Part shown: piece after piece, positions 1-13,133 of the stretch
Layout of the letters: every line of letters begins with the position of its first letter
Position numbering within the stretch: the stretch's first letter is position 1
Source of the DNA: Alphaproteobacteria bacterium
GTDB taxonomy: Bacteria > Pseudomonadota > Alphaproteobacteria > Rhodospirillales > Magnetospirillaceae
NCBI GenBank assembly: GCA_021325215.1
Contig: JAJPHO010000044.1
Coordinates: 1 to 34,463, forward strand
Reading direction: 5' to 3'
Length of the DNA: 34,463 nt
Translations under genes and position numbers: made by a program
Notes under the pieces: generated by a model
The model's database searches: none
What the model saw: the letters and a program-made list of their open reading frames with translations, nothing else
Told to the model about the DNA's origin: nothing

Positions 1-415
<415 letters not shown>

Positions 416-417
<2 letters not shown>

Positions 418-423
418 GGAGGA
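416..423 (+). promoter_or_regulatory. Shine-Dalgarno deciding the rbcS start
   Basis: GAGGAGGA overlaps the rbcL stop and sits 5 nt before the ATG at 429. It supports that ATG over an in-frame upstream start at 414, which would overlap rbcL and have no ribosome site. Confidence 0.8.
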
Positions 424-428
424 CCATC

Positions 429-848
429 ATGCGCATTACCCAAGGCTGCTATTCTTTCCTGCCCGATCTGACCGACGACGAGATCAGAACCCAGGTCCAG
501 TACTGCCTCGACCGCGGCTATGGCGTGAACATCGAGTTCACCGACGATCCGCATCCCCGCAACACCTATTGGGAGCTGTGGGGCCTGCCGATGTTCGATC
601 TCAAGGACGCGGCGGGGGTGCTGGCCGAGCTGACCTCGTGCCGCAAGGCCTATGGCGACCGCTATATCCGCATCTCGGCCTTCGATTCGAGCCATGGCTG
701 GGAGTCGGTGAAGATCTCCTTCATCGTCAACCGCCCGGCCGAGGAAAACGGCTTCGCCCTGGAACGCCAGGAGATGGAAGGCCGCCGCATCCGCTACACC
801 ACCAAGGCCTATTCGGCCCAGCTGCCGGAAGGCCAGCGCTATGGGTGA
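429..848 (+). CDS. rbcS: RuBisCO small subunit, red type
   Basis: This is the small subunit of form I RuBisCO (139 aa), which caps the large-subunit octamer. It starts [19 protein letters not shown] and contains the family block [14 protein letters not shown]. The region after about residue 110 ([20 protein letters not shown]) is the C-terminal extension characteristic of red-type small subunits, which forms a beta-hairpin in the central solvent channel. The start was chosen at ATG 429 because of the strong ribosome site at 416-423. The gene lies 11 bp after rbcL, and its last 8 bp overlap the start of cbbX, which implies translational coupling. Confidence 0.96.
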   Translation: MRITQGCYSFLPDLTDDEIRTQVQYCLDRGYGVNIEFTDDPHPRNTYWELWGLPMFDLKDAAGVLAELTSCRKAYGDRYIRISAFDSSHGWESVKISFIVNRPAEENGFALERQEMEGRRIRYTTKAYSAQLPEGQRYG

Positions 849-1746
849 GGCGGCCCTCAAACAGCCCGCCGGCGCCATCGACCTCCGCGCGGAGTTCGAG
901 AGCGCCGGGATCGGCGAGGTGCTGGAAAAGCTCGACCGCGAACTGGTCGGGCTGGCGCCGGTCAAATCGCGCATCCGCGAGATCGCCTCGCTGCTGCTGA
1001 TAGAGCGGGTGAGGAAACAGCTGGAGCTGTCCGGCGGGACGCCGACCCTGCATATGTCCTTCACCGGCAATCCCGGCACCGGCAAGACCACGGTGGCGCT
1101 GCGCATGGCGGACATCCTGCATCGCCTGGGTTTCGTGCGGCGCGGCCATCTGGTGGCGGTGACCCGCGACGATCTGGTCGGGCAATATATCGGCCATACC
1201 GCGCCCAAGACCAAGGAGGTGATCAAGCGCGCCATGGGCGGCGTGCTGTTCATCGACGAAGCCTATTACCTCTACCGCCCCGAGAACGAGCGCGATTACG
1301 GCCAGGAAGCCATCGAGATCCTGCTGCAGATCATGGAGAACCAGCGCGACGATCTGGTGGTGATCCTGGCCGGCTATGGCGACCGCATGGAGACCTTCTT
1401 CACCAGCAATCCGGGCTTCCGCTCGCGCATCGCCCATCATGTCGATTTCCCCGACTATGGCGAGGAAGAGCTGCTCAAGATCGCGGAAATCATGCTGGAA
1501 AATCAAAGCTATAAGTTCAGCGCTTCGGCGCGCGACGCTTTTGCCCAATATCTCGCTTTGCGCAAGACCCAGCCGCACTTCTCCAATGCCCGCTCGGTGC
1601 GCAACGCGCTGGACCGGGCGCGGTTGCGCCAGGCCAACCGGCTGGTCGCCGACCTTGACCGGCCTCTCTCGGCAAGCGATATCATCACTATCGAGGCGCC
1701 GGACATCCTGGCCAGCCGTGTCTTCATCAAGGACGAATCTTCATGA
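841..1746 (+). CDS. cbbX: CbbX, red-type RuBisCO activase (AAA+ ATPase)
   Basis: CbbX (301 aa) is a hexameric AAA+ motor that removes inhibitory sugar phosphates from red-type RuBisCO by transiently threading the large-subunit C-terminus. Visible motifs are Walker A GNPGTGKT at 76-83, Walker B with DEA ([11 protein letters not shown]) around 135-145, and the AAA+ second-region/arginine-finger stretch NPGFRSRI near 198-205. The ATG at 841 lies inside the last codons of rbcS. GGAAGG at 827-832 gives it a ribosome site 8 nt upstream. Its stop overlaps the cbbZ start as ATGA. Length and motifs fit the family, and the neighbouring red-type RuBisCO is its substrate. Confidence 0.96.
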   Translation: MGEAALKQPAGAIDLRAEFESAGIGEVLEKLDRELVGLAPVKSRIREIASLLLIERVRKQLELSGGTPTLHMSFTGNPGTGKTTVALRMADILHRLGFVRRGHLVAVTRDDLVGQYIGHTAPKTKEVIKRAMGGVLFIDEAYYLYRPENERDYGQEAIEILLQIMENQRDDLVVILAGYGDRMETFFTSNPGFRSRIAHHVDFPDYGEEELLKIAEIMLENQSYKFSASARDAFAQYLALRKTQPHFSNARSVRNALDRARLRQANRLVADLDRPLSASDIITIEAPDILASRVFIKDESS

Positions 1747-2393
1747 CGTATCGCGCGGTTCTGTTCGATCTCGACGGAACCCTGGTGGATTCGGTGGCCG
1801 ATATCGCCGAGGCGTTGAACGAATTGCTGGTATCGGAGGGGCGCGATCCCTATCCGCTGGCGGCGGTGAAGAGAATGGTCGGCGAGGGCGTCGTCCGCCT
1901 GATGGAAAAAGCCTTCAAGGAGACGACGGGTGCCGCCGAGCGCGCCGAGCGCTTCATGGACATCTACACGCCGCGCAGCACCCGCCTGACCGTGCCGGTG
2001 GAAGGCGCCTTCGCCGCGCTCGATCATTTCAAGGACCGGGGCATTCCCCTGGCCATCTGCACCAACAAGCCCGACGACGCGGCGCGCGAGGTTCTCGAAG
2101 GCCTCGGTCTGCTGCCCTATTTCCGCGAAGTGATCGGCGGAACGTCGGGCCTGCCGCGCAAGCCCGACCCGGCCATCCTGATCGAAGCGGCGCGCCGTCT
2201 GGGTGCCGAACCGGCGCAAACGCTGATGGTGGGCGACAGCCTGCCCGACGTCGCCGCCGCCCGCGCCGCCGGCATGGCGGTGGTGGTGGTCGACAGCGGC
2301 TATGGCGAGATCGAGGCCAGAGACCTCGGCGCCGATTCTATTCTGGAGACCCTGGCTGCCTTGCCAGGGCATCGTAGCTCAGCGACAGCGTAA
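1743..2393 (+). CDS. cbbZ: phosphoglycolate phosphatase (HAD family)
   Basis: This 216-aa HAD-superfamily phosphatase probably hydrolyses 2-phosphoglycolate, the product of RuBisCO oxygenation, as the first step of photorespiratory salvage. Motif I is [10 protein letters not shown] with nucleophile D9 and acid D11. Motif II is ICTNK near 118, motif III is the Lys of RKPDPAIL near 143, and motif IV is VGDSLPD near 163. Residues 14-80 form the C1-type helical cap. The start ATGA overlaps the cbbX stop, with AAGGA at 1729-1733 as ribosome site. Operon position favours CbbZ over a housekeeping Gph. The last 56 bp overlap the convergent membrane-protein gene. Confidence 0.92.
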   Translation: MTYRAVLFDLDGTLVDSVADIAEALNELLVSEGRDPYPLAAVKRMVGEGVVRLMEKAFKETTGAAERAERFMDIYTPRSTRLTVPVEGAFAALDHFKDRGIPLAICTNKPDDAAREVLEGLGLLPYFREVIGGTSGLPRKPDPAILIEAARRLGAEPAQTLMVGDSLPDVAAARAAGMAVVVVDSGYGEIEARDLGADSILETLAALPGHRSSATA

Positions 2394-3171
2394 CCGTCAG
2401 GATCGCGGTCGACAGCGCCTTGAGCGCGGCATTGACCGCCATGAAGGCATAGCCCAGCGACTTCATCGCCAGCGCCACATTCGGCACCAGCTTGATCATG
2501 AGCGCGGCGAAGAAGGTCGGGATCGCCAGCAGGAAGCCGAAGAACAGGAAGGGCAGGGTGGCGAGGATGAACGCCGCGAGCAGCCGCAGGACGCTGCCCT
2601 TGGTGACGCGCCAGGAATGGCGGATCGGTTCGAGTTCGCCCACCGCTGCGGCGGGAAATGCCAGGGAAAGGCGCGGCAGCAGCACGGCCATGGGGATCGC
2701 CAGGGCGATGATGACCACCCCTATCGTCGCATTCGGTTTCCCGGCGCCGGTCTTCACGGCGATGGTCATGGCCAGGATGGCGATCGTCACGACGACGAGG
2801 GTCATCACGAAAACCGTCAGCCAGGTCCTGGCATAGCGCCGAAAATTGGCGTCCCAGCGCAGAAAAGCGAAGCCGGTCCGGACATCCTGCAGCAGCACGG
2901 TGCGGTGAACGCCGACGGCGAAGGCCATCAGGCAGATGATGCTGGCGACCGACAGGCCCATGATCAGCGGCAGGTCGCTCAGGCCGGGCTTCGGCCCTCC
3001 GTTGGACGGCGCGAACAGGGCGAAGATGAACTGGATGGCGAACACGAAGATCAGCGGCACGGCCAGCAGCGAGCGATTTTCCCAGACATAGGAATAGCTG
3101 CGCCCGGCGATTTCCGTAACGCGCAGCTTTGGGTGGCGCTCCTTGGGTTCCTGCAAGATTTCGTCGCTCAT
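2338..3171 (-). CDS. six-pass integral membrane protein, function unknown
   Basis: This is a 277-aa protein that I cannot assign to a function. A cytosolic N-terminus of about 34 residues is followed by hydrophobic segments near residues 35-54, 67-88, 117-138, 149-167, 194-225 (long, possibly a hairpin) and 240-266. The block RHSWRVTKGSVLRLLAAF resembles a motif seen in proteobacterial multi-pass proteins of unknown function with a W-x-x-T-x-G pattern before a helix. The ATG at 3171 is divergent from dnaE (102 bp apart), so the two share a promoter region. At the other end it runs 56 bp into cbbZ on the opposite strand. There is no signal peptide, and it does not resemble a transporter family I recognise. 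Confidence 0.85.
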   Translation of the reverse strand: MSDEILQEPKERHPKLRVTEIAGRSYSYVWENRSLLAVPLIFVFAIQFIFALFAPSNGGPKPGLSDLPLIMGLSVASIICLMAFAVGVHRTVLLQDVRTGFAFLRWDANFRRYARTWLTVFVMTLVVVTIAILAMTIAVKTGAGKPNATIGVVIIALAIPMAVLLPRLSLAFPAAAVGELEPIRHSWRVTKGSVLRLLAAFILATLPFLFFGFLLAIPTFFAALMIKLVPNVALAMKSLGYAFMAVNAALKALSTAILTVTLSLSYDALARQPGSPE

Positions 3172-3239
3172 CCCCGATTTTCCCGATGCGATCTACTAAT
3201 GGTGGTAGAGTAGCCGACGGGATGCGTCTTGCAAAGCGC

Positions 3240-3267
3240 TTGTCCCGACCGCTCGTTCGATTAGACT
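3240..3267 (+). promoter_or_regulatory. candidate dnaE promoter, possibly leaderless
   Basis: TTGTCC at 3240-3245 and TAGACT at 3262-3267 each match the sigma-70 hexamers at four of six positions, with a 16-bp spacer. The predicted transcription start would fall on or next to the A of the dnaE ATG (3274). There is no clear Shine-Dalgarno sequence, so a leaderless mRNA is possible. This is a by-eye call only. Confidence 0.35.
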
Positions 3268-3273
3268 TGGGTT

Positions 3274-6747
<3,474 letters not shown>

Positions 6748-6769
6748 GACCTAGACCGCGCGCTCTACG

Positions 6770-7126
6770 TCACGGAGACCCGACAGAAACATACAGGTCG
6801 TAGAGACGCTGGTTCGCCCACCCTTTTTGAACGCCGTCGGTCAGCAGAAGTTCATCGCCGCCCATGGTTTGAATGGGCTTCAGCGCGTAAGACGGCGCAT
6901 AGTGGCAACCATATCTTTTTGCCAATTTTTCGATCAGATCGTCGCTGATGTCGGCGCCCTTCGCATGGGCCTCGCTGATATCCCGCCACAAGCGGGTGGC
7001 GAGAACAGCCGAGCGGCAGAGATACATGCCGGAGTCGTTTGCCTCGGCCATCGGTGCCATCACGAGCGAAATAGCCAGGAGAATTATTGGCCGAAGCGGT
7101 GTCACGGCGCGCCCCCAGAAGCACAT
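6770..7126 (-). CDS. small secreted protein, function unknown
   Basis: This is an unrecognised 118-aa protein with a convincing signal peptide. A basic start is followed by a hydrophobic core (RPIILLAISLVMAPMA) and a likely cleavage after AEA near residue 29, so the mature protein is probably periplasmic. The mature part has two cysteines (MYLCRS and YGCHYA), which could pair, and ends in a Tyr-rich tail YDLYVSVGSP. I chose the ATG at 7126, preceded by AGAAAG, because the frame's earlier start at 7180 would put 18 polar, Arg-rich residues before the signal sequence. It converges on dnaE with 22 bp between stops and lies 64 bp downstream of the FkbM gene, so co-transcription with that gene is possible. 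Confidence 0.65.
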   Translation of the reverse strand: MCFWGRAVTPLRPIILLAISLVMAPMAEANDSGMYLCRSAVLATRLWRDISEAHAKGADISDDLIEKLAKRYGCHYAPSYALKPIQTMGGDELLLTDGVQKGWANQRLYDLYVSVGSP

Positions 7127-7190
7127 CTTTCTAAAGCGTACCAGCGCGCACGGGCGATTGCCATCCCGGCGGCACCGCATTCGGCCGCCC

Positions 7191-7955
7191 TCAGGTCACC
7201 GTGACTTGATGCCGCCGCTCCGCCGGAACGCATAATATGTTCATGCGTTGGATCGGATGGATGTCGTAATCGAAGCCGGCGATGATCCGGGTCAGCAGCT
7301 GCAGGTCCGACTTGGCGTGTTCGACATAGAGGATCGGGCGGCAGCGCCGCAGGGTCTCGGCGGCGCCTTCCAGCACATCGGCCTCCATGCCTTCGACATC
7401 GATCTTCAGGATGTCGATCCGGGGGAAGGCGAAGCTGTCGAGTGTGACCATCTCGACATATTCGACATGCTCGGCCGAATGCTGCGGCTCCTGTTCCAGC
7501 CGTTCCCGCTGCCGGCCGCCGAATTCGACGCTGCCGAAATTGAGCGGCCTGTTGTAGTCGAACTGCGGGATCTCCAGCTTCGAGCGTTCCTTGCCGATCG
7601 CGTAGTTGTGGCAATACACGTTGGTCAGCCCGTTCATCGCGACGGTTCCGGCCAGCATGTAGAACAGGATGCGCTGCGCCTCGAAGCTGTAGACCTTGCC
7701 GTTCGGCCCGACGCCGCGCGCCAGGCCAAGGGTGTAGGTGCCGAAATTGGCGCCGACATCGACGAAGACACGTCCCTCGGGGAACAATTCCTGCAGCTGC
7801 GCCAGGATGGCGATTTCCTCGTGGTCGATCGCCCGTGCGGTTTTGATCAGGGAATTGGTCTGATTGATGTCGAAGCGATTGACCAGCATCGGGCCGTAAA
7901 CCGTTGGTACGCTTATTCCGAAGGAAGCCGACATACCACCCCATGCATCCGCCAT
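7191..7955 (-). CDS. FkbM-family SAM-dependent methyltransferase
   Basis: This is a 254-aa class I methyltransferase of the FkbM family (O-methylation of sugars, polyketides or glycoconjugates). The SAM-binding glycine motif VFVDVGANFGTYTL spans 63-76 and is followed by the acidic loop YSFEAQ. The later family block DILKIDVEGMEADVL carries the conserved Asp/Glu pair. The strong ribosome site GGAGGGG lies 5 nt before the ATG at 7955. A TATAAA on the minus strand at 8022-8017 could be a -10 box, but I see no matching -35. The substrate cannot be inferred. The only same-strand neighbour is the secreted unknown downstream, so there is no polysaccharide cluster to tie it to. Confidence 0.88.
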   Translation of the reverse strand: MADAWGGMSASFGISVPTVYGPMLVNRFDINQTNSLIKTARAIDHEEIAILAQLQELFPEGRVFVDVGANFGTYTLGLARGVGPNGKVYSFEAQRILFYMLAGTVAMNGLTNVYCHNYAIGKERSKLEIPQFDYNRPLNFGSVEFGGRQRERLEQEPQHSAEHVEYVEMVTLDSFAFPRIDILKIDVEGMEADVLEGAAETLRRCRPILYVEHAKSDLQLLTRIIAGFDYDIHPIQRMNILCVPAERRHQVTVT

Positions 7956-8186
7956 GACATCCCCTCCAAAGCATGTGCAGCAAAGGTTGCACAGCGAAGG
8001 GTTTGCTTCCAGCGTCTTTATACCGAGGTTTGAGGCGTTCTATGCCGGAGTAGTCACCGATCCCCGTTCCGCTTCCGGCGTCTCGGCCTGGCCGGACAGT
8101 ATATCGAAAGAAATTTCTATCCATATTTGAGCATTCGGTAGCAGAATCCCGGATGCCTTAGCGCTGTCATTCGGGGGGGACGGGCC
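7956..8186. other. divergent intergenic region
   Basis: This 231-bp spacer lies between the FkbM gene (-) and the tail-anchored protein gene (+). It is more A/T-rich around 8098-8135, with a perfect 10-bp palindrome AGAAATTTCT at 8109-8118, and a G-run at 8173-8179 that is probably the ribosome site of the downstream gene. I see no RNA gene or convincing complete promoter. Confidence 0.5.
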
Positions 8187-8552
8187 ATGAATGAGCGGAG
8201 CTTTAAACGCGCCGTCAAGCGCGTGAGGGGAAGTAACAGCGGCGAAGAGCTTGCATCGTCCGTTCACGCCGCCTTGGTGAAGATGCTGGGCCAGCCGGAG
8301 AACCGGGAACTCTTGGCCTCGCTGACGGCTCAGGCCGAGGCCATCACCGGCCGATTGCCCAAGAGCGCTTCCGGAAAACAGCAGACCGGCGAAATCCGCC
8401 AGGCCGCCGTGCGATGCGTTTTGCTGCTGGAATCCGCCAGAAAAAGCGGGGCCGGCGCGGACAAGCCGGATTTCTTCAAAGATCCCAAAGTAATTACAGT
8501 GATGGTCGGGACTGCTTTAGTGGCGATATTCTATGTGTGGTTACTGAAATAG
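8187..8552 (+). CDS. small C-terminally anchored membrane protein, unknown
   Basis: This unrecognised protein has 121 residues. Residues 1-100 are soluble, very basic at the start (RSFKRAVKRVRG), helical in character and without a signal peptide. Residues 102-120 (VITVMVGTALVAIFYVWLL) form one hydrophobic segment followed only by a final Lys, giving a tail-anchored topology with the bulk in the cytoplasm. There is a single Cys near residue 77. The ATG at 8187 follows a G-rich ribosome site (GGGGGGGACGGG from 8173). The gene stands alone, with palindromic repeats directly behind it. Codon use looks coding throughout, but no known family supports it. Confidence 0.65.
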   Translation: MNERSFKRAVKRVRGSNSGEELASSVHAALVKMLGQPENRELLASLTAQAEAITGRLPKSASGKQQTGEIRQAAVRCVLLLESARKSGAGADKPDFFKDPKVITVMVGTALVAIFYVWLLK

Positions 8553-8557
8553 TCAGG

Positions 8558-8635
8558 CTAGTGTGGCGATTCTTAAATTCCTACGACTTCGATATCAGCG
8601 ATTTTAGGAATTTAAAAATCTTTAAGCCACACTAG
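8558..8635. repeat. palindromic element A (imperfect hairpin, 78 bp)
   Basis: The element starts CTAGTGTGGC and ends GCCACACTAG. The arms continue as GATTCTTAAATTCCT on the left (8568-8582) and its near-complement on the right. The right arm has five extra bases (TTAAA class), and a 23-base centre separates the arms. The flank is A/T-rich, unlike the surrounding genes. It begins 5 bp after the stop of the tail-anchored protein and could fold as a hairpin in its mRNA. Its outer CTAGTGT matches elements B and C, but the interior differs. Confidence 0.8.
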
Positions 8636-8647
8636 ATGATTGATAAA

Positions 8648-8723
8648 GCTAGTGTCCTGATCGATAGCGAAGTTCGAAAGGCCGTGATCCCGATCGCACG
8701 AACTTCGCTATCGGGACACTAGC
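8648..8723. repeat. palindromic element B (76 bp, same family as element C)
   Basis: The left arm 8648-8676 begins GCTAGTGTCCTGATCGATAG and runs on to GCGAAGTTCG. The right arm 8699-8723 is its reverse complement, except that the left arm has four extra bases (TGAT). The loop is 22 nt. The first 31 bases match element C at 25528-25558 with one mismatch, and the right arms match at 22 of 25. There is no coding capacity. It is probably a non-autonomous mobile palindrome (REP or MITE-like). Its right arm encodes the last codons and stop of the helicase gene on the minus strand. Confidence 0.85.
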
Positions 8724-11700
8724 GCGATCATGCATCCGCGCGCGGAGGACCTGATCAGCCGTTTCTCCGCTTCCGCCTTGTCGGCTGGGCTGAGGGTTTC
8801 GAAGAATTCCACCTTGCCGCCCGACAGCGCCGCGACCGGGATGCCGCCGCGATAGAGCAGCCGGTTGGCGGTCAGCCCGGCCAGTTTGGCGCCGGGGGTG
8901 AGGATGCCGGCCAGATTGAGCGGATCGGCCGCCGACAGCGACACCCATTGCTCGTCATCACGCTTGCGTCGGATGTCGCGCAGGGCGCTCACCGCTTCGG
9001 GCAGGGCATATTGCTCGCCGGCGAAACCGGCGACGAAGCGCCCGCCGCGGATTTCGCCGCGGGCTTCCATCCGCCGGTAGACCCGCAGCAGATCGCGCCA
9101 GGGCGGCAGCCAGCCGGATTCGCGCGCCAGCATGCGCCAGAACACCACGCCATAGCGGCGCAGCAGCGTCCGCGCCGCCTGTTCGACGGCAGCGTCATGA
9201 CTCAATTCGGCGCCGTCCCGGCGAGGGCGGCGGATCAGCGACCAGCGCCCGCCGCTCTCGATGTCTAAATCCAGTACCCGGCCGCGGCGCCGGGCGCCGG
9301 CCATCGGCTTGCGCTGATTCGACGGCACCAGCAAAGCGCGCAGTCCGGCGAAGGAATCCGAGGTCACTACGCCCAACGCGACCAGTTCTCCCAGCGCTTC
9401 CTCGGCCTGAGAACGCAGCAGGTGGGCACCGCCGGTCAGTTCGTCGAAGAACAGGGCGCCTTCCTGTTTCAGGCAATCGAGCACCGATTTGGCCTGCGGT
9501 CCCGGTTCGGCGGACTCGGCGGCGGGCACCAGCGCCATCCACAGCGGCACATGGCGGCGGTCGAGCAGGGCGATCGGCGTGGCACGCACCGGCGTGGCGG
9601 GACGTGCTTTTCCTGGTGCCGGCGGCGGCACGGTCAGGCGCGCCCAGGCGACCTTGCCGGCCTGGCATTGGGCATCCAGCCAGTCGGGCTCGTAATCCTT
9701 GACCCGCGCCGGCAGGATCTCGGTTTCCCAGGCCCGGGCCGGCGCCTCGAAACCCTCCAGCCCGGCCAGGGCGACCGGCAGGGCATCCGGTCCTTCGAGG
9801 CGGGTATCCTCGGCGACATGCTGCCAGGCGAACAGGAAGCGCAGGTAATCGCGGGCCGGCACCGGGTCGATCTCGGCGCGCAGGCGGCGGATGGTATATT
9901 GGTGGATACGCGCCAGCAGCCGGCGGTCGCACCATTGCTCCTCATTCACGCCGGCTTCGAAGCGTCCGCGCATGACGCTGCCATCGGCTTCCAGGGCGAG
10001 CAGGGCGCCGGCGACATCGCTTTCCGAGAGATCGAGCGGCGCCGCCAGCTGCGACGGCGTAACCGGGCCGAGGCCTTCCAGCCGCCCGCGCAGGATGTCG
10101 GCCAGCGATTCGTCGAGGGACTGGAACTCCGCGGCGCGTTCGGCGGGAACCCACAGGCGGCGGTCTTGCAGATGAACCACGCGCCGATCGCGGCCGAGCG
10201 CCTCCAACCATCCCGTCCATTCGGAAACCGCTGTGACTTCGTCCTCGGTCAGGAAGGCCATCCACAGCAGCGAATCGTGCAGTTCCTCGGCATCGATCGG
10301 GTCGGGCCAGGCTTCGCCGCGCACCCGGGCGATGGCTTCGGGATCGAGCTTGCCGAGGTCCGATGCGCTGTCCGGGTCCTGCCAGCGCCGGCCCATCACC
10401 GCCTGGGTGCGGCGTTCCTCCAGCGGCGCATCGTCGAGGAAGGCATAGGGACGCGCCGACAACACTTCCATTGCCAGCGGGGAGGGTTCGGTCAGGTCGC
10501 AGGCGACGATTTTGACCTCGCCGGCCTCGATGCGTTTGAGAAGACGTTCCAGCCCTTCGATATCCATCGCCTCGTGCAGGGCATCGGAAATGGCCTGGTT
10601 GGTCAGCGGATGGTCGGGCACTTCGCGTTCACCCACCAGATTTTCGGCGCAGGCGATCTGGTCGGGGAAGACGGCGGCGATCAGATCCTCGGCCAGCATC
10701 CGCATGAGCTGCGGCGCCACCTTCTTGCCGGCGCGAAAACGGGGCAGGGCCAGCGACACGCCCGCCACCCAGCGCCAGCGCGTGATGAACATCGGCGCGT
10801 CGAGCATGGCCTGGATCAGCACGTCGCGGACATTGTTGGAATACAGATAACGCGCCACTTCCGGCAGGTCGAAGGAATGCGCGGTGGTCAGCGATAGGAC
10901 GATATTGTCCTCGGTCGCCGCCGCCTGAAGTTCGAAGTTGAATTTGCGGCAGAAACGCTTGCGCAGCGCCAGACCCCAGGCGCTGTTGATCCGGCTGCCA
11001 TAGGGCGAATGAATGACCAGCTGCATGCCGCCGGCTTCGTCAAAAAAACGCTCCAGCACGATGCAGCCCTGGGTCGGCAGGCAGCCGAACGCGTTCGCGG
11101 CTCCCGCCAGATACTCGGTCAATTGGCGGGCGGGCGCCGCGCCGATGCCGATCTCTCCGGTCAGCAGGGTCTGCGCTTCGGCGATATTGTCCGCGATCTC
11201 GCCGCGCAGGCGTGAGACGGACAGCGAGAGCTCGTCGGTCCGTCCCGGCGCCTCGCCGATCCAGAAGGGGATGGTCGGCGGCTGGCCCTGGGCGTCCTCG
11301 ACGCGCAAGGTGCCGCGCTCGACGCGCAGGATGCGATAGGACAGATTGCCGAGCTGGAACACGTCGCCGGACATGCTCTCGATGGCGAAATCCTCGTTCA
11401 CCGTGCCGATGACATGGTTGTCCGGCTCGAGCAGCACCTGATAATCGGCGGTGTCGGGGATGGTGCCGCCCGAGGTCAGCGCCGTGGTTCGCGCGCCGCG
11501 CCGGCCGCGCAGCACCTTGTTGATGGTGTCGTGATGGATCAGGGCGCCGCGCCGTCCGTTGCGGGTGGCGAAGCCTTCGCCCAGCATCTTCAGCACTTTG
11601 TCGTATTCGGCGCGCTCCAGGGCGCGATAAGGCCAGGCGCGGCGAAAGCGCTCGAACAGCTCGTCCTCGCTCCAATCTTTGGCGGCCGCCTCGGCGACGA

Positions 11701-12997
11701 TCTGCTGCGACAGCACGTCGAGAGCGTTTTCCGGAATGGTCAGCCGGTCGAGCTCGCCACGGCGTACGCTGTCGAGCAGCGCCGTGCATTCGACCAGATC
11801 GTCGCGGGAGAGGGGGAACAGCCGCCCCTTCGGCGTACCGCCGACCCTATGGCCCGAGCGTCCGACCCGCTGCAGGAAGCTGGCGATCGAGCGGGGCGAG
11901 CCGAGCTGGCAGACCAGATCGACATCGCCGATATCGATGCCGAGTTCCAGCGAGGCCGTGGCGACCAGGGCGCGCAATTCGCCGCGCTTCAGCCGCTGTT
12001 CGGCGGTCAGACGGTGTTCCTTGGCCATGCTGCCGTGATGGGCGGTGACGGCTTCGGTGCCCAGACGCTCGGTCAGTTCGCGGGCGACCCGCTCCGCCAT
12101 CCGCCGCGTATTGACGAAGACCAGAGTGGTCTTGTGCGCTTCGATCAGCGCGGACAGACGGTCATAGACCTCGGTCCAGGTTTCGCCCGACATCACCGCT
12201 TCGAGCGGCGAGCCGGGGATTTCGATGCCGAGGTCGCGTTTACGCTGATGGCCGGTATCGATGATGGCGACATCCGCGGCTGGCTTGGCCTCCGCATCGG
12301 CGCCGACCAGGAAATTCGCCACTTCGCTGATCGGGTTCTGGGTCGCCGACAGGCCGATGCGCAGCAGCGTGTCGCCGCACAGGGCCGCCAGTCTCTCCAG
12401 CGACAAGGCGAGATGGACGCCACGCTTGTTGGGCGCCATGGCGTGGATTTCGTCGATGATCACCGAGCGGGTGGTCGACAGCATCTGCCGGCCCGAGTCC
12501 GAACCGAGCAGCACATAGAGCGATTCCGGCGTGGTGACCAGGATGTGCGGCGGCCGCCGGCGCATCCTGTCGCGCTCCGACGTCGGGGTGTCGCCGGTGC
12601 GCACCCAGGAACGGATTTCCACCTCGACATGGCCGCGCCGGCGCAATTCCTCGGAAATGCCGGCCAGCGGCGCTTCGAGATTGCGGTGGATGTCGTTGGA
12701 AAGCGCCTTCAGCGGCGAGACGTAGACCACCTGCACCGCATCGGTCAGCGTGCCGCGCACGCCCTGGCGCACCAGATCGTCGATGGCGGCCATGAAGGCG
12801 GCCAAAGTTTTGCCCGAGCCGGTCGGGGCGGCGATCAGAGTGTGCTTTCCAGCCTTGATCTTCGGCCAGGCATCGGCCTGGGCCGGCGTAGGCGCGCCGA
12901 AGGTCCGCGCGAACCATCCCGCCACGGCGGGATGGAACAGCCCGGGATCGTCAGCCGATTTGTCGGCGAACAAGGGCAGCGGAGCGTAGTTCACCAC
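8708..12997 (-). CDS. lhr: Lhr-like large ATP-dependent helicase
   Basis: This is a 1429-aa superfamily 2 helicase of the Lhr (large helicase-related) type, likely a 3'-5' DNA/RNA-unwinding repair enzyme. It shows a Q-like motif [10 protein letters not shown] (37-46), Walker A APTGSGKT (57-64), motif Ib TTPESL (155-160), DEIH box (182-185), SATQNP motif III (217-222) and motif VI block QRVGRSGHR in RecA domain 2. A winged-helix and helix-bundle core follows, then a long Lhr C-terminal region. Length is near that of the large Lhr proteins. It starts with tandem GTG codons at 12997 and 12994, and either could be used. The 3' end lies inside palindromic element B, which supplies the final residues (ALVSR) and the TAG. 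It is divergent from the gene at 13134. Confidence 0.93.
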   Translation of the reverse strand: MVNYAPLPLFADKSADDPGLFHPAVAGWFARTFGAPTPAQADAWPKIKAGKHTLIAAPTGSGKTLAAFMAAIDDLVRQGVRGTLTDAVQVVYVSPLKALSNDIHRNLEAPLAGISEELRRRGHVEVEIRSWVRTGDTPTSERDRMRRRPPHILVTTPESLYVLLGSDSGRQMLSTTRSVIIDEIHAMAPNKRGVHLALSLERLAALCGDTLLRIGLSATQNPISEVANFLVGADAEAKPAADVAIIDTGHQRKRDLGIEIPGSPLEAVMSGETWTEVYDRLSALIEAHKTTLVFVNTRRMAERVARELTERLGTEAVTAHHGSMAKEHRLTAEQRLKRGELRALVATASLELGIDIGDVDLVCQLGSPRSIASFLQRVGRSGHRVGGTPKGRLFPLSRDDLVECTALLDSVRRGELDRLTIPENALDVLSQQIVAEAAAKDWSEDELFERFRRAWPYRALERAEYDKVLKMLGEGFATRNGRRGALIHHDTINKVLRGRRGARTTALTSGGTIPDTADYQVLLEPDNHVIGTVNEDFAIESMSGDVFQLGNLSYRILRVERGTLRVEDAQGQPPTIPFWIGEAPGRTDELSLSVSRLRGEIADNIAEAQTLLTGEIGIGAAPARQLTEYLAGAANAFGCLPTQGCIVLERFFDEAGGMQLVIHSPYGSRINSAWGLALRKRFCRKFNFELQAAATEDNIVLSLTTAHSFDLPEVARYLYSNNVRDVLIQAMLDAPMFITRWRWVAGVSLALPRFRAGKKVAPQLMRMLAEDLIAAVFPDQIACAENLVGEREVPDHPLTNQAISDALHEAMDIEGLERLLKRIEAGEVKIVACDLTEPSPLAMEVLSARPYAFLDDAPLEERRTQAVMGRRWQDPDSASDLGKLDPEAIARVRGEAWPDPIDAEELHDSLLWMAFLTEDEVTAVSEWTGWLEALGRDRRVVHLQDRRLWVPAERAAEFQSLDESLADILRGRLEGLGPVTPSQLAAPLDLSESDVAGALLALEADGSVMRGRFEAGVNEEQWCDRRLLARIHQYTIRRLRAEIDPVPARDYLRFLFAWQHVAEDTRLEGPDALPVALAGLEGFEAPARAWETEILPARVKDYEPDWLDAQCQAGKVAWARLTVPPPAPGKARPATPVRATPIALLDRRHVPLWMALVPAAESAEPGPQAKSVLDCLKQEGALFFDELTGGAHLLRSQAEEALGELVALGVVTSDSFAGLRALLVPSNQRKPMAGARRRGRVLDLDIESGGRWSLIRRPRRDGAELSHDAAVEQAARTLLRRYGVVFWRMLARESGWLPPWRDLLRVYRRMEARGEIRGGRFVAGFAGEQYALPEAVSALRDIRRKRDDEQWVSLSAADPLNLAGILTPGAKLAGLTANRLLYRGGIPVAALSGGKVEFFETLSPADKAEAEKRLIRSSARGCMIALVSR

Positions 12998-13133
12998 CCC
13001 ATCATAGGGGATCGCGAGGCAAAAAGGGAAGTTTTGTTCTTATTTTGTTTCTATTTTCGCTGCGCAGAACGGTTGAAGTGTAGCCGTCTGATTAGGTAGC
13101 CTCTCACCCAGCATAAAACCGGGAATTTTCGAC
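12998..13133. promoter_or_regulatory. divergent promoter region with T-rich tract
   Basis: This 136-bp spacer separates lhr (-) from the envelope-protein gene (+). The stretch 13032-13058 is strikingly T-rich on the plus strand (A-rich upstream of lhr). TTGAAG at 13073-13078 could be a plus-strand -35 box, but a well-spaced -10 is not evident. Confidence 0.4.

Noticed and set aside
8040-8267. Small minus-strand open frame in the spacer after the FkbM gene
   Set aside because: It has no ribosome site, overlaps the start of the plus-strand tail-anchored protein gene and has no recognisable features.
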